Source of the DNA: Sphingomonas sp. 35-24ZXX
Lineage (GTDB): Bacteria; Pseudomonadota; Alphaproteobacteria; Sphingomonadales; Sphingomonadaceae
DNA: 64,000 nt
NCBI RefSeq assembly: GCF_000786215.1
Contig: NZ_JROG01000001.1
Location: 310,001 to 374,000, forward strand
Direction of reading: 5' to 3'
This document shows, in pieces, positions 17,856-26,297 of this stretch. The position numbers and the translations under genes were made by a program. The notes beneath the pieces were generated by a model. The model saw only the letters and a program-made list of their open reading frames with translations, did not search any database and was not told the origin of the DNA. Numbering within the stretch: the stretch's first letter is position 1; every line of letters starts with the position of its first letter.

Positions 17856-18662
17856 TTACTGGTCCAGCGCGATATCCGGTGCGTCTTCCTGCTTCATGCC
17901 CACGACGTGATAGCCGGCATCGACATGGTGGGTCTCGCCGGTAACGCCCGACGACAGGTCCGAGCACAGATAGAGCCCGGCACCGCCGACATCCTCGATG
18001 GTCACGTTGCGGCGCATCGGGGCGTTGTATTCGTTCCACTTGAGGATGTAGCGGAAGTCGCCGATGCCGCTGGCGGCGAGCGTCTTGATTGGTCCTGCGG
18101 AGATCGCATTCACGCGGATGTTTTCCTGGCCCAGATCGTTGGCGAGGTATTTGACGCTGGTTTCCAGTGCGGCCTTGGCGACGCCCATCACGTTGTAGTG
18201 CGGGATCACCTTTTCCGCGCCATAATAGCTCAAGGTCACGATCGACCCGCCGTTCGGCATCATCGCGCGCGCTCTTTTCGCCACCGCAACAAGCGAATAG
18301 GCGGAGATGTTCATGGTCATCAGGAAGTTGTCGAGGCTGGTATCGACATATTTGCCGCGCAGCTCGTTCTTGTCCGAAAAGCCGATGGCGTGAACGACGA
18401 AATCGATCGTCGGCCAGCGTGCAGCCAGCGTTTCGAAGGCGCGGTCGAGCGCGCCCATGTCGGCGACGTCGCAATCGAACGTGAAATCGCTGCCCAGTTC
18501 CGCTGCGAGCGGGATGACGCGCTTGCCGAGTGCTTCGCCCTGATAGGAGAACGCCAGTTCCGCGCCATGTTCGGCCAGCTTCTGCGCGATGCCCCAGGCC
18601 AGCGACTTGTTGTTGGCAAGCCCCATGATGAGGCCGCGTTTGCCCTGCATCAGTCCGTCCAT
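17856..18662 (-). CDS. fabI: enoyl-[acyl-carrier-protein] reductase (NADH) FabI
   Basis: Reduces trans-2-enoyl-ACP in type II fatty acid synthesis. This short-chain dehydrogenase has the FabI-type nucleotide loop GLANNKSLAWGIAQ (residues 14-27) and the catalytic Tyr156 and Lys163 (YNVMGVAK, YxxxxxxK). The length is 268 residues. ATG 18662 (MDGLMQGKRG) has AAGGA upstream; the frame extension to 18719 overlaps brkB and is rejected. It begins 10 bases after brkB, so it is likely to be in the same transcript. Confidence 0.96.
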   Translation of the reverse strand: MDGLMQGKRGLIMGLANNKSLAWGIAQKLAEHGAELAFSYQGEALGKRVIPLAAELGSDFTFDCDVADMGALDRAFETLAARWPTIDFVVHAIGFSDKNELRGKYVDTSLDNFLMTMNISAYSLVAVAKRARAMMPNGGSIVTLSYYGAEKVIPHYNVMGVAKAALETSVKYLANDLGQENIRVNAISAGPIKTLAASGIGDFRYILKWNEYNAPMRRNVTIEDVGGAGLYLCSDLSSGVTGETHHVDAGYHVVGMKQEDAPDIALDQ

Positions 18663-18672
18663 GCTTTGATCC

Positions 18673-19566
18673 TTATTCAATGGCTGTTTCTTGCGGCACA
18701 CCGCCGCGCGCTCGCGCAATCGCGGCGTTCAGTTCGGCCCCGATTACCATAGCAAGGCCGATGAGGAAGAAGAAAATGAGGCTCACCATCACGCCTGCCA
18801 GGCTGCCATAGGTGAGGTCGTAATCGGCAAAGGTGCTCAAGAAGAAGGGCAGCACTGCGAGGCTGACCATCCACCAGATGCTGATGAACAGGGGCCCCGG
18901 CCAGATCGGGTGGCCGGCGCGGCGATAGATCGTCGGCGTGAGCATTCCGAACACCAGATAGAGCATCGCCAGCAGCACCAAAAAGGTGAACAGCTGGCTG
19001 AAGGCCACCAGCGCGTTGGCATTCTGCGGAAAGCGGACGCTGGCGGCAATGACTTCGGCTGCGCCCACCAGCACCACCTGCATGCTCAATGCCAGCATCG
19101 TCGCGATGACCGCGATGATGATCAGTGCCATCGATCCCAGGCGATAGCGCCAGAACGGCTTGTTGTTGGTGGTGCCATACGCCCGGCGGATCACCGACCG
19201 GATCGATTCGATCAGGCTGCCGGTGGTCCACAGCCCGACGATCACGGCCAGCCACAGCAAGGGCCCCGTGCGCGCCGACATTGCGGCTTGGACAGGTGCG
19301 CCAATGACCGACGCCATGCTGGGCGGGACGGCGGCAAGAAACGCGTTCACCGCCTGCTGTCCATATTCGCTCCGCCCGAACACGCCGCCCAGCGCTGCGG
19401 CGACGATGAAGAACGGAAAAATGGTCAGCAGCGACAGATAGGCGAAATTGCCCGCCACCACGCCGCCATGCACCAGGACGTTGCCAGTCACCTCACGGGT
19501 AATGCCCAGCGATGTTGCCCGCAATTGCTTCAGTGTGTCCGGCTTCAACGGTTTGAAAATCGCCAT
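18673..19566 (-). CDS. YihY/BrkB family inner membrane protein
   Basis: 297 residues with about six membrane segments. The family pattern is clear: VLVHGGVVAGNFAYLSLLTIFPFF at the first helix (split here across residues 31-54), later YGTTNNKPFWRYRLGSMALI, and LTPTIYRRAGHPIWPGPLF, ending with TYGSLAGVMVSLIFFFLIGL. BrkB/YihY was once called ribonuclease BN in error; the real function is unknown. It lies between a DnaJ-type gene (15 bases upstream) and fabI (10 bases downstream). Confidence 0.9.
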   Translation of the reverse strand: MAIFKPLKPDTLKQLRATSLGITREVTGNVLVHGGVVAGNFAYLSLLTIFPFFIVAAALGGVFGRSEYGQQAVNAFLAAVPPSMASVIGAPVQAAMSARTGPLLWLAVIVGLWTTGSLIESIRSVIRRAYGTTNNKPFWRYRLGSMALIIIAVIATMLALSMQVVLVGAAEVIAASVRFPQNANALVAFSQLFTFLVLLAMLYLVFGMLTPTIYRRAGHPIWPGPLFISIWWMVSLAVLPFFLSTFADYDLTYGSLAGVMVSLIFFFLIGLAMVIGAELNAAIARARGGVPQETAIE

Positions 19567-19581
19567 CGTGAAATCGGGGGG

Positions 19582-20514
19582 TCAGCCTAGCAAGCCGGAC
19601 CGCGGGTCATAGTCCGCCTGCCAGCCGTCAACGAACGCGCTGAGTGCCGCATCGCCGCCTTCGGGGAGGCGGATTTGCAGTTCGATGATCTGGTCGCCGC
19701 GCGTCCCGGTCTTGCCGTGGAAACCCTTGCCCTTGAGACGCAGCTGCTGGCCCGACTGGCTGCCCGGCTTGATCTTCAGCATCACCGCGCCATCGACGGT
19801 AGGCACGCGAACATCGCCGCCCGCCACTGCTTCCCTGAGCGTGATTGGCAGGTCGAGCCTGACATTGTCGCCATCGCGGCGGAAGAAGCGGTGCGGCCGG
19901 ACCTCGATCGTGACGATGCCGTCGCCCGGGCCGCCTGGCCCCGGCTGGCCCTTGCCCGACATGCGCATGTTGGTGCCTGTCTCGACCCCATTGGGCAGCT
20001 TGAGGTCGATCGTCTTGCCATCGGCCAGCGTGATCCGCTGCGGCTTGAGCGTGGCAGCATCGGTGAAATCGACCGCCAGCTTATAGGCAACGTTGGCACC
20101 CTTGGGGGCATTGCTGCGTGCGCCACCCCGGTAGGTGCCACCACCGCCGCCGCCCAGTCCGCCGAACAGCCCATCGAAAATGTCTGCAAAATCGATGCCG
20201 TCGTTGCCGAAGCCGGAAAAGCCCGCATTCTCGCTCGAGCGGCCCTGCTGACGAAAGCCGCCGCCTCCGCCAAAGCCGAAAGGAGCGGCCGGATTGCCGT
20301 CGATGTCGATCTCGCCCCGGTCGAAGCGGGCCCGCTTGTCCTTGTCGGACAACAGGTCGTACGCCCGCGTCACCTCGGAAAAGCGCGCTGCAGCCACCGG
20401 ATTGTCCTTATTGTAATCCGGGTGCAGCTCCTTGGCGAGCTTGCGGTACGCGCTCTTGATGTCCTTCTCGCTCGCGCCTTTGGTCACGCCGAGAATTGCA
20501 TAGGGATCAGCCAT
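19582..20514 (-). CDS. DnaJ-type co-chaperone (CbpA-like)
   Basis: An N-terminal J domain (MADPYAILGVTKGASEKDIK, with the HPD motif in LHPDYNKDN around residue 36) stimulates DnaK ATPase. A glycine/phenylalanine-rich linker follows (FGFGGGGGFRQQGR...GLGGGGGG), then two beta-rich substrate-binding domains. There is no cysteine-rich zinc finger, so this is a class II CbpA-type protein. I took ATG 20514; one five codons upstream (20529) is possible. A 22-base palindrome lies in the leader. Confidence 0.93.
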   Translation of the reverse strand: MADPYAILGVTKGASEKDIKSAYRKLAKELHPDYNKDNPVAAARFSEVTRAYDLLSDKDKRARFDRGEIDIDGNPAAPFGFGGGGGFRQQGRSSENAGFSGFGNDGIDFADIFDGLFGGLGGGGGGTYRGGARSNAPKGANVAYKLAVDFTDAATLKPQRITLADGKTIDLKLPNGVETGTNMRMSGKGQPGPGGPGDGIVTIEVRPHRFFRRDGDNVRLDLPITLREAVAGGDVRVPTVDGAVMLKIKPGSQSGQQLRLKGKGFHGKTGTRGDQIIELQIRLPEGGDAALSAFVDGWQADYDPRSGLLG

Positions 20515-20546
20515 GAATGTGGTCGCCATTGTTGGTGAGATTATCC

Positions 20547-20568
20547 ATTGTTGCCGATTTACAACAAT
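20547..20568. promoter_or_regulatory. palindrome upstream of the dnaJ-like gene
   Basis: ATTGTTG and CAACAAT form a perfect 7-base inverted repeat with an 8-base spacer, 33 bases upstream of the chosen start of the dnaJ-like gene and 26 bases after the ABA4-like gene. The spacing fits a dimeric-repressor operator. No regulator is identified. Confidence 0.4.
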
Positions 20569-20593
20569 ATCTGGGGGAGGGGCAGGGCATTTT

Positions 20594-21055
20594 TCAAGCC
20601 GGTATCAGATGAGCCGAGTGCCTGCGCCAGAAAATTGCGCGCAGCCCGATATACAGCGCCAGCCCGAAAGGCCCCGCGGCAAAGGTGAAGAACAGGATGG
20701 GGGCCTGGATCAATCGACCTTTCAGGTCGCCAAGCCCGTGCGCATCGGCGTTGCGCGCGATCCACAGACCGACAAACAGGTCGAACGTGAGGTAATGCAC
20801 CCAGCCGATCGTCACCCCGGGGTCGCTCGCGAAGATGCTGCGGACGCCTTCGATCGTCGAGAAATCCGCGCCGCCGCCGGTCGGCACCGCGCCGGTCAGC
20901 ACCAGCGTCAGCCCGGTCACATAGCCGAGCGCCAGTAGCAGAACGGGCCCGAAGAAAAGGCCGCGCATCACGCTTTCGCGGCGGGGGGCAAGGATCAGCA
21001 CTGCCCAGGCGATCATCGCCAGCAGGTTGGCTGCCCCGAAAATCTGTTCCCACAT
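20594..21055 (-). CDS. ABA4-like family membrane protein
   Basis: A 153-residue protein with four hydrophobic segments. IFGAANLLAMIAWAVLILAP at the start, DPGVTIGWVHYLTFDLFVGL in the middle and FFTFAAGPFGLALYIGLRAI at the end match the ABA4-like/DUF4281 family, named after a plant protein needed for neoxanthin formation. In bacteria the role is not established; a link to carotenoids is only a guess from the family name. It is divergent from pdxH. Confidence 0.88.
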   Translation of the reverse strand: MWEQIFGAANLLAMIAWAVLILAPRRESVMRGLFFGPVLLLALGYVTGLTLVLTGAVPTGGGADFSTIEGVRSIFASDPGVTIGWVHYLTFDLFVGLWIARNADAHGLGDLKGRLIQAPILFFTFAAGPFGLALYIGLRAIFWRRHSAHLIPA

Positions 21056-21194
21056 CGCCGGCTATCCTTCTGATGACCGTTGCAAAACCCTGTTCATCGC
21101 TTTGGCGCTGCGCCATAAGCCGCTCTGGCGGATTCACCACTGTCTTATATGGTTAAGGCAGTCAAGCGAGCCGCATTGACCAAGGCAGGATGAG

Positions 21195-21773
21195 ATGGCC
21201 GACGATCCCTTTGCGCTGTTCGATACATGGTATGCCCAAGCCCGCGAGACCGAGATCAACGACAGCAACGCCATGGCGCTGGCGACGGCGAACGAGCAGG
21301 GACACCCCTCGGTGCGCATGGTGCTGCTGAAGGGCCATGGGCCCGATGGGTTCGTCTTCTATACCAATTACGAGGGGCGCAAGGGTGGCGAGCTGCTCGC
21401 CAACCCGCACGCCGCGCTGCTGTTCCACTGGAAGTCGCAGCGCCAGCAGATCCGGATCGAAGGGCCCGTAGAGCCAGTCGATGCAGCGACCGCCGATGCC
21501 TATTTCGCCAGCCGCTCGCGCGATTCGCAGCTGGGTGCCTGGGCGTCCGATCAGTCGCGTCCGCTGCCCGAGCGCGCGATCTTCGAACAGCGGTTTGCAG
21601 AAGTGCAGGCGCTGTTTGCCGACAAACCCGTGCCGCGCCCGCCGCATTGGTCTGGCTTCCGCGTTGTGCCGCAGCGGATCGAGTTCTGGGAAGATCGCGA
21701 TCACCGGCTGCACCATCGCCGCGTGTTCACGCGCACGCCCACCGGATGGACCGAAGGACTGCTCTACCCATGA
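21195..21773 (+). CDS. pdxH: pyridoxamine 5'-phosphate oxidase
   Basis: Oxidises pyridoxamine/pyridoxine phosphate to pyridoxal phosphate using FMN. The FMN and PLP contacts RMVLLKGHGPDGFVFYTNYE, GRKGGELLANPHAALLFHWK and SRSRDSQLGAWASDQSRPL are conserved, with the C-terminal W-containing region at residues 150-190. The length of 192 residues is slightly short but within range. Its stop overlaps the phzF-like gene start (ATGA). Confidence 0.95.
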   Translation: MADDPFALFDTWYAQARETEINDSNAMALATANEQGHPSVRMVLLKGHGPDGFVFYTNYEGRKGGELLANPHAALLFHWKSQRQQIRIEGPVEPVDAATADAYFASRSRDSQLGAWASDQSRPLPERAIFEQRFAEVQALFADKPVPRPPHWSGFRVVPQRIEFWEDRDHRLHHRRVFTRTPTGWTEGLLYP

Positions 21774-22579
21774 CCGATCTGCCTGCAACCTTGCCCTATT
21801 GCCATATCGACGCCTTTGCCGGCCGCCCGTTTACGGGCAACCAGGCGGCGGTGATGCCGCTCGAGGCCTGGCTCGATGATTCCGTGCTGCAGGCGATCGG
21901 CGAAGAGAACAACTTTGCCGAAACCGCGTTCATCGTGCCGCTGGACGGCGATGAGGCCGATTACGAATTGCGCTGGTTCACGCCTGCGGTCGAGATCGCG
22001 CTGTGCGGCCATGCCACGCTGGCGGCGGGCCATTATGTCTTCGAGAATGGCTTTGCTGGTGACGCGGTGCGGTTTCTGACCCGCAAGGCCGGGGTGCTGA
22101 GCGTCACGCGCAACGGCGACATGCTGTCGCTGTCATTGCCTGCCTATCCGCCATCGCCCGCGCCGCTGCCCGACTGGACCAGCCTGCTGGGCGGGTTGCC
22201 GAGCGAATATCATGCCTATCCGGGGCGCTATAACGTGCTGCTGTTCGATCACGCCGACGACGTCCTGGCGCTGCAGCCCGATTTCAAGGCGCTGGCGGCA
22301 ATGGGCGATGACCAGTTCATCTGTACGGCGCCGGGCGTCGACACCGACGTGCTGAGCCGCGTGTTCGTGCCGGGGGCAGGGGTGGATGAAGACAGCGTCA
22401 CCGGCTCTGCGCATGCGGTGCTGACCCCGTTCTGGGCACAGCGCCTGGGGCGTGACAGCTTTTCGGCGTGCCAGGCCAGCGAGCGCGGCGGCCTGCTGCG
22501 CTGCACGCTTGATGGCGACCGCGCGGTGCTGGGCGGCCAGTGCTTCACTGTGGTCACAGGAACCTTCCGGCTGCGGTAG
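21770..22579 (+). CDS. PhzF family isomerase/epimerase
   Basis: The 269-residue protein has the two-domain PhzF fold: HIDAFAGRPFTGNQAAV at the N-terminus, the catalytic Glu in NNFAETAFI, CGHATLAAGHYVF, and VDEDSVTGSAHAVLTPFW in the second half. PhzF itself isomerises DHHA in phenazine synthesis, but most genomic members are uncharacterised, and there are no other phenazine genes here. Coupled to pdxH by a four-base overlap. Confidence 0.92.
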   Translation: MTDLPATLPYCHIDAFAGRPFTGNQAAVMPLEAWLDDSVLQAIGEENNFAETAFIVPLDGDEADYELRWFTPAVEIALCGHATLAAGHYVFENGFAGDAVRFLTRKAGVLSVTRNGDMLSLSLPAYPPSPAPLPDWTSLLGGLPSEYHAYPGRYNVLLFDHADDVLALQPDFKALAAMGDDQFICTAPGVDTDVLSRVFVPGAGVDEDSVTGSAHAVLTPFWAQRLGRDSFSACQASERGGLLRCTLDGDRAVLGGQCFTVVTGTFRLR

Positions 22580-22620
22580 CGGCGATATCGCTCTCCCCGC
22601 CGGCGGCGGCGAGAGGCGTG

Positions 22621-23250
22621 TCAGCTCGCCTGCGCATCCTTGGCCTTTTGCGCCGCGGTCATGGCATCCCAGGTGTCCCAATCGACGCTGCGGCCGGGAT
22701 AGGCGACGCGCTTGAACGGCCATTTTTCAGCCACCCACTGGGTCGCCCAGGCATAGAGTTCGGCGTCGAAGCCCGCGTCGAATTCTGCCTTGGTCACCCA
22801 CATCGTCACCACCGCGTCATAGCCTTCGATCTCGCTGGGATAGACGTAGACGCAGCCGCGCTCGCGCTTTCCATCGGGGGTGAGCACCGCATAGGCGAAC
22901 GATTCGCGCCGCTGGAAACGGCCCTGCTCGGTCTGCATGTCCTTCATTGCGTCGGCATCGGTGACACCCGCGTGCGGCCAGCTGGTGCTGCGGGTAAAGG
23001 TCTTCTGCAGATGCTCGATCGACGACATATAGGCGTCGAAATCGACCTTCACGAGATCGGGGCCCAGCGGCACGACCTTGAACGACGGGGTCGTCACCAG
23101 CGTCGGCACCTCGAAACTGGCGGGGACGAACACTGCGGGCCTGGCAGCTTCAGCTGCGCTATCGGCAGACATGGCCATGGCAGGTGCCGGAACCGTGCTC
23201 AGTGCCATGACCGCCGCCGCCAGCGCCGCAGTGTACTTCATCCGTCGCAT
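22621..23250 (-). CDS. exported protein with GNAT-like sequence pattern
   Basis: A 209-residue protein with a signal peptide (MRRMKYTAALAAAVMALSTV, then PAPAMA). The mature part reads VVPLGPDLVKVDFDAYMSSI, TSWPHAGVTDADAMKDMQTE, RRESFAYAVLTPDGKRERGC, VYVYPS, VVTMWVTKAEFDAG and WPFKRVAYPGR. This order resembles a group of uncharacterised GNAT-type acetyltransferase-fold proteins, which would be unusual in an exported protein. I chose ATG 23250 because AGGGGG lies seven bases upstream; 23256 is possible. No enzymatic role can be asserted. Confidence 0.65.
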   Translation of the reverse strand: MRRMKYTAALAAAVMALSTVPAPAMAMSADSAAEAARPAVFVPASFEVPTLVTTPSFKVVPLGPDLVKVDFDAYMSSIEHLQKTFTRSTSWPHAGVTDADAMKDMQTEQGRFQRRESFAYAVLTPDGKRERGCVYVYPSEIEGYDAVVTMWVTKAEFDAGFDAELYAWATQWVAEKWPFKRVAYPGRSVDWDTWDAMTAAQKAKDAQAS

Positions 23251-23309
23251 GTCCATACCCCCTGCAAGATCAACCTTGCGGGCAGTCTGACAGAGGTCGG
23301 GCGATCAGC

Positions 23310-24431
23310 CTAGCCCCTCGGGAACATCGCGGCGATTTTGCCGATCTGCTCCTTGACCGGGGCAAGTTCGTTGTCCTGCGTCTTGCCGAGCCGCACGATC
23401 GTCAGCCGCTGGCTGGGGCTGACGATGACGAACTGGCCCAGATGCCCCTGCGCGGCAAAGACATCGGGCGGCAGCAGATCGGGGTAGAGGATCTTGCGCT
23501 GCCCTGGTGCATTGGGCTTGTTGAGCCAGATGTGGCCGCCATAGGTCGGATTGTTGGGCGAGCTGGTGAGCATGAAGTCCACCCAGCCGCGGGTGAGGAA
23601 CTGGTTGCCCGCGATCGAGCCCTTGTTGCGCAGGAATTCGCCAAACTTCGCCCAGTCGCGGGCATTGGCCTGGATGATCGATCCGCCCACCATCGTCCCC
23701 GAGGCATCGAATTCCGGCACCATCGAGGTCATGCCCAGGGGCTCGATCAGCCGCCCGCGCATATAGTCGAACATCGCCCGGCGGCGCACCTCTGGGTCCT
23801 TGCTGTCGGTGAGCTGGCGGGTGATGATGTCCGCAAGGATGACGGTGGTATTGGTCGAATATTCGAACTTCGCCCCAGGCTCGGCTTCCAGCGGCTGGCT
23901 CGCGGCATAGCGCACCATGTCGTCGCGCCCGTCGAGGAACAGCATGCGCACCTCGTCCGATCGGTACGGCGGGTCACCGGCCTCGGTATGCTGCAGGCCC
24001 GATGCCATGTGCAGCAGATGCCGCAGCGTGATCGCGCCGCGCGGATCGCCCGGGCGCTGCCAATCGGGCACCGGGGCGGGGGCATCGAGCGCCAGCCGGC
24101 CATCGGCCACCATCAGCCCCACCAGCACGGCAGTCACGCTCTTGGCCATCGACCAGCTGATGAACTTGGTGCCCTGGTCGTAGCCCGGCGCATAGCGTTC
24201 AGCGACGATCTCGCCGCCGCGCATGATCACCAGCGCGCGGGTTTCGGCGAATTCGTCCTCGTTGAACAGCTTGTCGATCTCGGCATTGAGCGCAGGCGTG
24301 GATACGCCGGGGACATCGGCGATCATCGTCTCGCCGGTATCGGCGGCCTTGCCCTCGATCCCGTAAAGACCGAAAGCGGTTGCGCCAAGAAGGCCGGTTG
24401 CGGCAAGGGCGAGCAGGATGCGGTGCTTCAT
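23310..24431 (-). CDS. serine hydrolase, beta-lactamase class C family
   Basis: A 373-residue exported protein (MKHRILLALAATGLLGATAF signal region). The active-site SxxK is in WSMAKSVTAVL, followed by a Tyr-containing EYSTNTTVIL motif and GHLGQFVIV in place of the KTG box. This is the Beta-lactamase (PF00144) fold, which includes esterases, peptidases and penicillin-binding proteins. Beta-lactamase activity cannot be assumed. The start is ATG 24431, since the longer frame adds only MMEAA. It is divergent from the small membrane gene whose start is 29 bases away. Confidence 0.9.
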   Translation of the reverse strand: MKHRILLALAATGLLGATAFGLYGIEGKAADTGETMIADVPGVSTPALNAEIDKLFNEDEFAETRALVIMRGGEIVAERYAPGYDQGTKFISWSMAKSVTAVLVGLMVADGRLALDAPAPVPDWQRPGDPRGAITLRHLLHMASGLQHTEAGDPPYRSDEVRMLFLDGRDDMVRYAASQPLEAEPGAKFEYSTNTTVILADIITRQLTDSKDPEVRRRAMFDYMRGRLIEPLGMTSMVPEFDASGTMVGGSIIQANARDWAKFGEFLRNKGSIAGNQFLTRGWVDFMLTSSPNNPTYGGHIWLNKPNAPGQRKILYPDLLPPDVFAAQGHLGQFVIVSPSQRLTIVRLGKTQDNELAPVKEQIGKIAAMFPRG

Positions 24432-24460
24432 GGCTGCTTCCATCAATCAGGCGGGGATCA

Positions 24461-24826
24461 ATGGCAACTCGAAATATGGGCAGGATGCAGGGCAGTGGCG
24501 GCCGTTTGCGATGGGTGCTGCTCGCGCTGGCGGTGATCGCACTGGCCGCAATCGCCTGGATGTGGCCCAGCCTGCGCGCCTACAGCCAGACTGGCGCTGC
24601 CTATTCCGCCCGCGTCGTGTGTTCGTGCCGCTATATCGGCGGGCGCGAACTGGGCGATTGCGAGAAGGATCTGGAGCCGGGCATGGAGGTGGTGAGCCTC
24701 AGCGAAGCGGCGGATGCCAAGCGCATCGATGCTACCGTGCCCCTGATGGCGGCCGAAAGCGCGGAGTATCGCGAAGGCTATGGCTGCGTGCTGATGACCC
24801 CCAAGCAGCGGGAAAACATCCGCTGA
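24461..24826 (+). CDS. small membrane-anchored protein of unknown function
   Basis: 121 residues: a basic N-terminus, one membrane segment (WVLLALAVIALAAIAWMW) and an outside domain with VVCSCRYIGGRELGDCEKDL and YGCVLMTPKQR, giving four cysteines that could form disulfides or bind metal. I recognise the pattern as conserved-hypothetical-like but not a named family. It is divergent from the serine hydrolase and shares its 29-base start-to-start spacer, suggesting common control. Confidence 0.7.
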   Translation: MATRNMGRMQGSGGRLRWVLLALAVIALAAIAWMWPSLRAYSQTGAAYSARVVCSCRYIGGRELGDCEKDLEPGMEVVSLSEAADAKRIDATVPLMAAESAEYREGYGCVLMTPKQRENIR

Positions 24827-24836
24827 GCGGCCCGGA

Positions 24837-25124
24837 TCAGCTCTCGTCGCGAATCCGTTCGTGATGGCGGATGACCTCGTCGATCACGAAGCGCAGGAAC
24901 TTCTCGGAAAAATCGGGGTCGAGATCGGCATCGACCGCCAGCCGCTTCATCCGCGCGATCTGCTCTTCCTCGCGGCCGGGATCGGCAGGGGGCAGGTCGG
25001 TCTTCGCCTTGTACTCGCCCACGGCCTTGGTGATCTTGAAGCGCTCGGCCAGCATGAAGATGAGCGCAGCATCGATATTGTCGATGCTTTGCCGAAATGA
25101 AGCCAGAACCGGGTCTTGCGCCAT
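24837..25124 (-). CDS. chorismate mutase (AroQ type)
   Basis: The 95-residue all-helical protein has the AroQ pattern: FRQSIDNIDAALIFMLAERF with the catalytic-site Arg-equivalent region, then KITKAVGEYKAKTDLPPADP and [13 protein letters not shown], ending in KFLRFVIDEVIRHHERI. It rearranges chorismate to prephenate for Phe/Tyr synthesis. The size matches free-standing monofunctional AroQ enzymes. It is divergent from the polyprenyl synthase gene. Confidence 0.9.
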   Translation of the reverse strand: MAQDPVLASFRQSIDNIDAALIFMLAERFKITKAVGEYKAKTDLPPADPGREEEQIARMKRLAVDADLDPDFSEKFLRFVIDEVIRHHERIRDES

Positions 25125-25192
25125 ATGCCGTGTGCCTTGTCAGAATCGGGCAACGCATTGGTGCGCGCTGCGCTTTGAGCTTGCCTTAAGCC

Positions 25193-26245
25193 ATGCGGAT
25201 TGCCACATCGCAACCCATGACAGCGACTGTTCACCCGATAGGCCGCCCCGGTGGCGCTCCTGCACCCGCCCCGAGCCTGGACCCGATCATGGCGCTGGTC
25301 GCGCAAGACATGAATGCGGTCAACAGCGTGATTCTGGACCGCATGCAGTCGAAAATTCCGCTGATTCCAGAGCTCGCCGGGCATCTGATCGCCGGCGGCG
25401 GCAAGCGCATGCGGCCGATGCTGACGCTCGCAAGCGCGCGGCTGCTCGACTATCCCGGTAACCGGCATCACAAATTGGCCGCCGCGGTCGAGTTCATCCA
25501 CACCGCGACGTTGCTGCACGACGACGTCGTCGACGGATCGGACATGCGGCGCGGCAAGAAGGCCGCCAATCTGGTGTTTGGCAATCCCGCCACGGTGCTG
25601 GTCGGCGATTTCCTGTTCAGCCGCTCGTTCGAACTGATGGTCGAGGACGGTTCGCTCAAGGTGCTCAAGATCCTGTCGGGAGCGTCTGCGATTATCGCCG
25701 AGGGCGAGGTTGATCAGCTGACCGCGCAGCGCCAGATCGAAACCAGCGAAGAACGCTATCTTGCGATCATCGGTGCCAAGACGGCAGCTCTGTTCGCGGC
25801 CGCCTGCCGGATCGCCGCTGTCGTGGCCGAACGCAACGAGGCCGACGAACTGGCGCTCGATGCCTATGGCCGCAACCTCGGCATCGCCTTCCAGCTGGTC
25901 GACGATGCCATCGACTATGTCTCGGACGCAGCCAAGATGGGCAAGGATGTCGGCGACGATTTCCGCGACGGTAAGGTCACGCTACCGGTGATTCTGGCTT
26001 ACGCCCATGGCACGCCCGAGGAGCGCAAGTTCTGGGAGGCCGCGATCATCGGCCACCGCACCTCGGACGAGGATCTGGCGCACGCGACCGATCTGCTCCG
26101 CCGCCACAGCGCGATCGACCTGACGCTCGACCGCGCCCGCCATTTCGGCCAGCGCGCCATTGACGCCATCGCGGGCTTCCCCAATGGCAAGGCCAAGGCA
26201 GCGCTGATCGAAACGGTCGAATTCGCGATCGCCCGGGGCTATTGA
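25193..26245 (+). CDS. ispB: long-chain trans-polyprenyl diphosphate synthase
   Basis: Makes the polyprenyl chain of ubiquinone by condensing isopentenyl diphosphate units. The first aspartate-rich motif is in LLHDDVVDGSDMRRG and the second in FQLVDDAIDYVSD, with GGGKRMRPMLTLASARLL upstream. The final chain length (probably decaprenyl, as in most alphaproteobacteria) cannot be read from sequence. ATG 25193 gives 350 residues; ATG 25217 (MTATVHPIG) is an alternative start. Confidence 0.92.
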   Translation: MRIATSQPMTATVHPIGRPGGAPAPAPSLDPIMALVAQDMNAVNSVILDRMQSKIPLIPELAGHLIAGGGKRMRPMLTLASARLLDYPGNRHHKLAAAVEFIHTATLLHDDVVDGSDMRRGKKAANLVFGNPATVLVGDFLFSRSFELMVEDGSLKVLKILSGASAIIAEGEVDQLTAQRQIETSEERYLAIIGAKTAALFAAACRIAAVVAERNEADELALDAYGRNLGIAFQLVDDAIDYVSDAAKMGKDVGDDFRDGKVTLPVILAYAHGTPEERKFWEAAIIGHRTSDEDLAHATDLLRRHSAIDLTLDRARHFGQRAIDAIAGFPNGKAKAALIETVEFAIARGY

Positions 26246-26297
26246 CGTCGGCTGACCCGAATCACCGGGCAGTCCCGGTATATCGAGTTTCAGTCCC

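Noticed and set aside
16419-18752. 777-codon open frame on the plus strand
   Set aside because: Antisense to aroC and fabI; the real genes have full motif sets.
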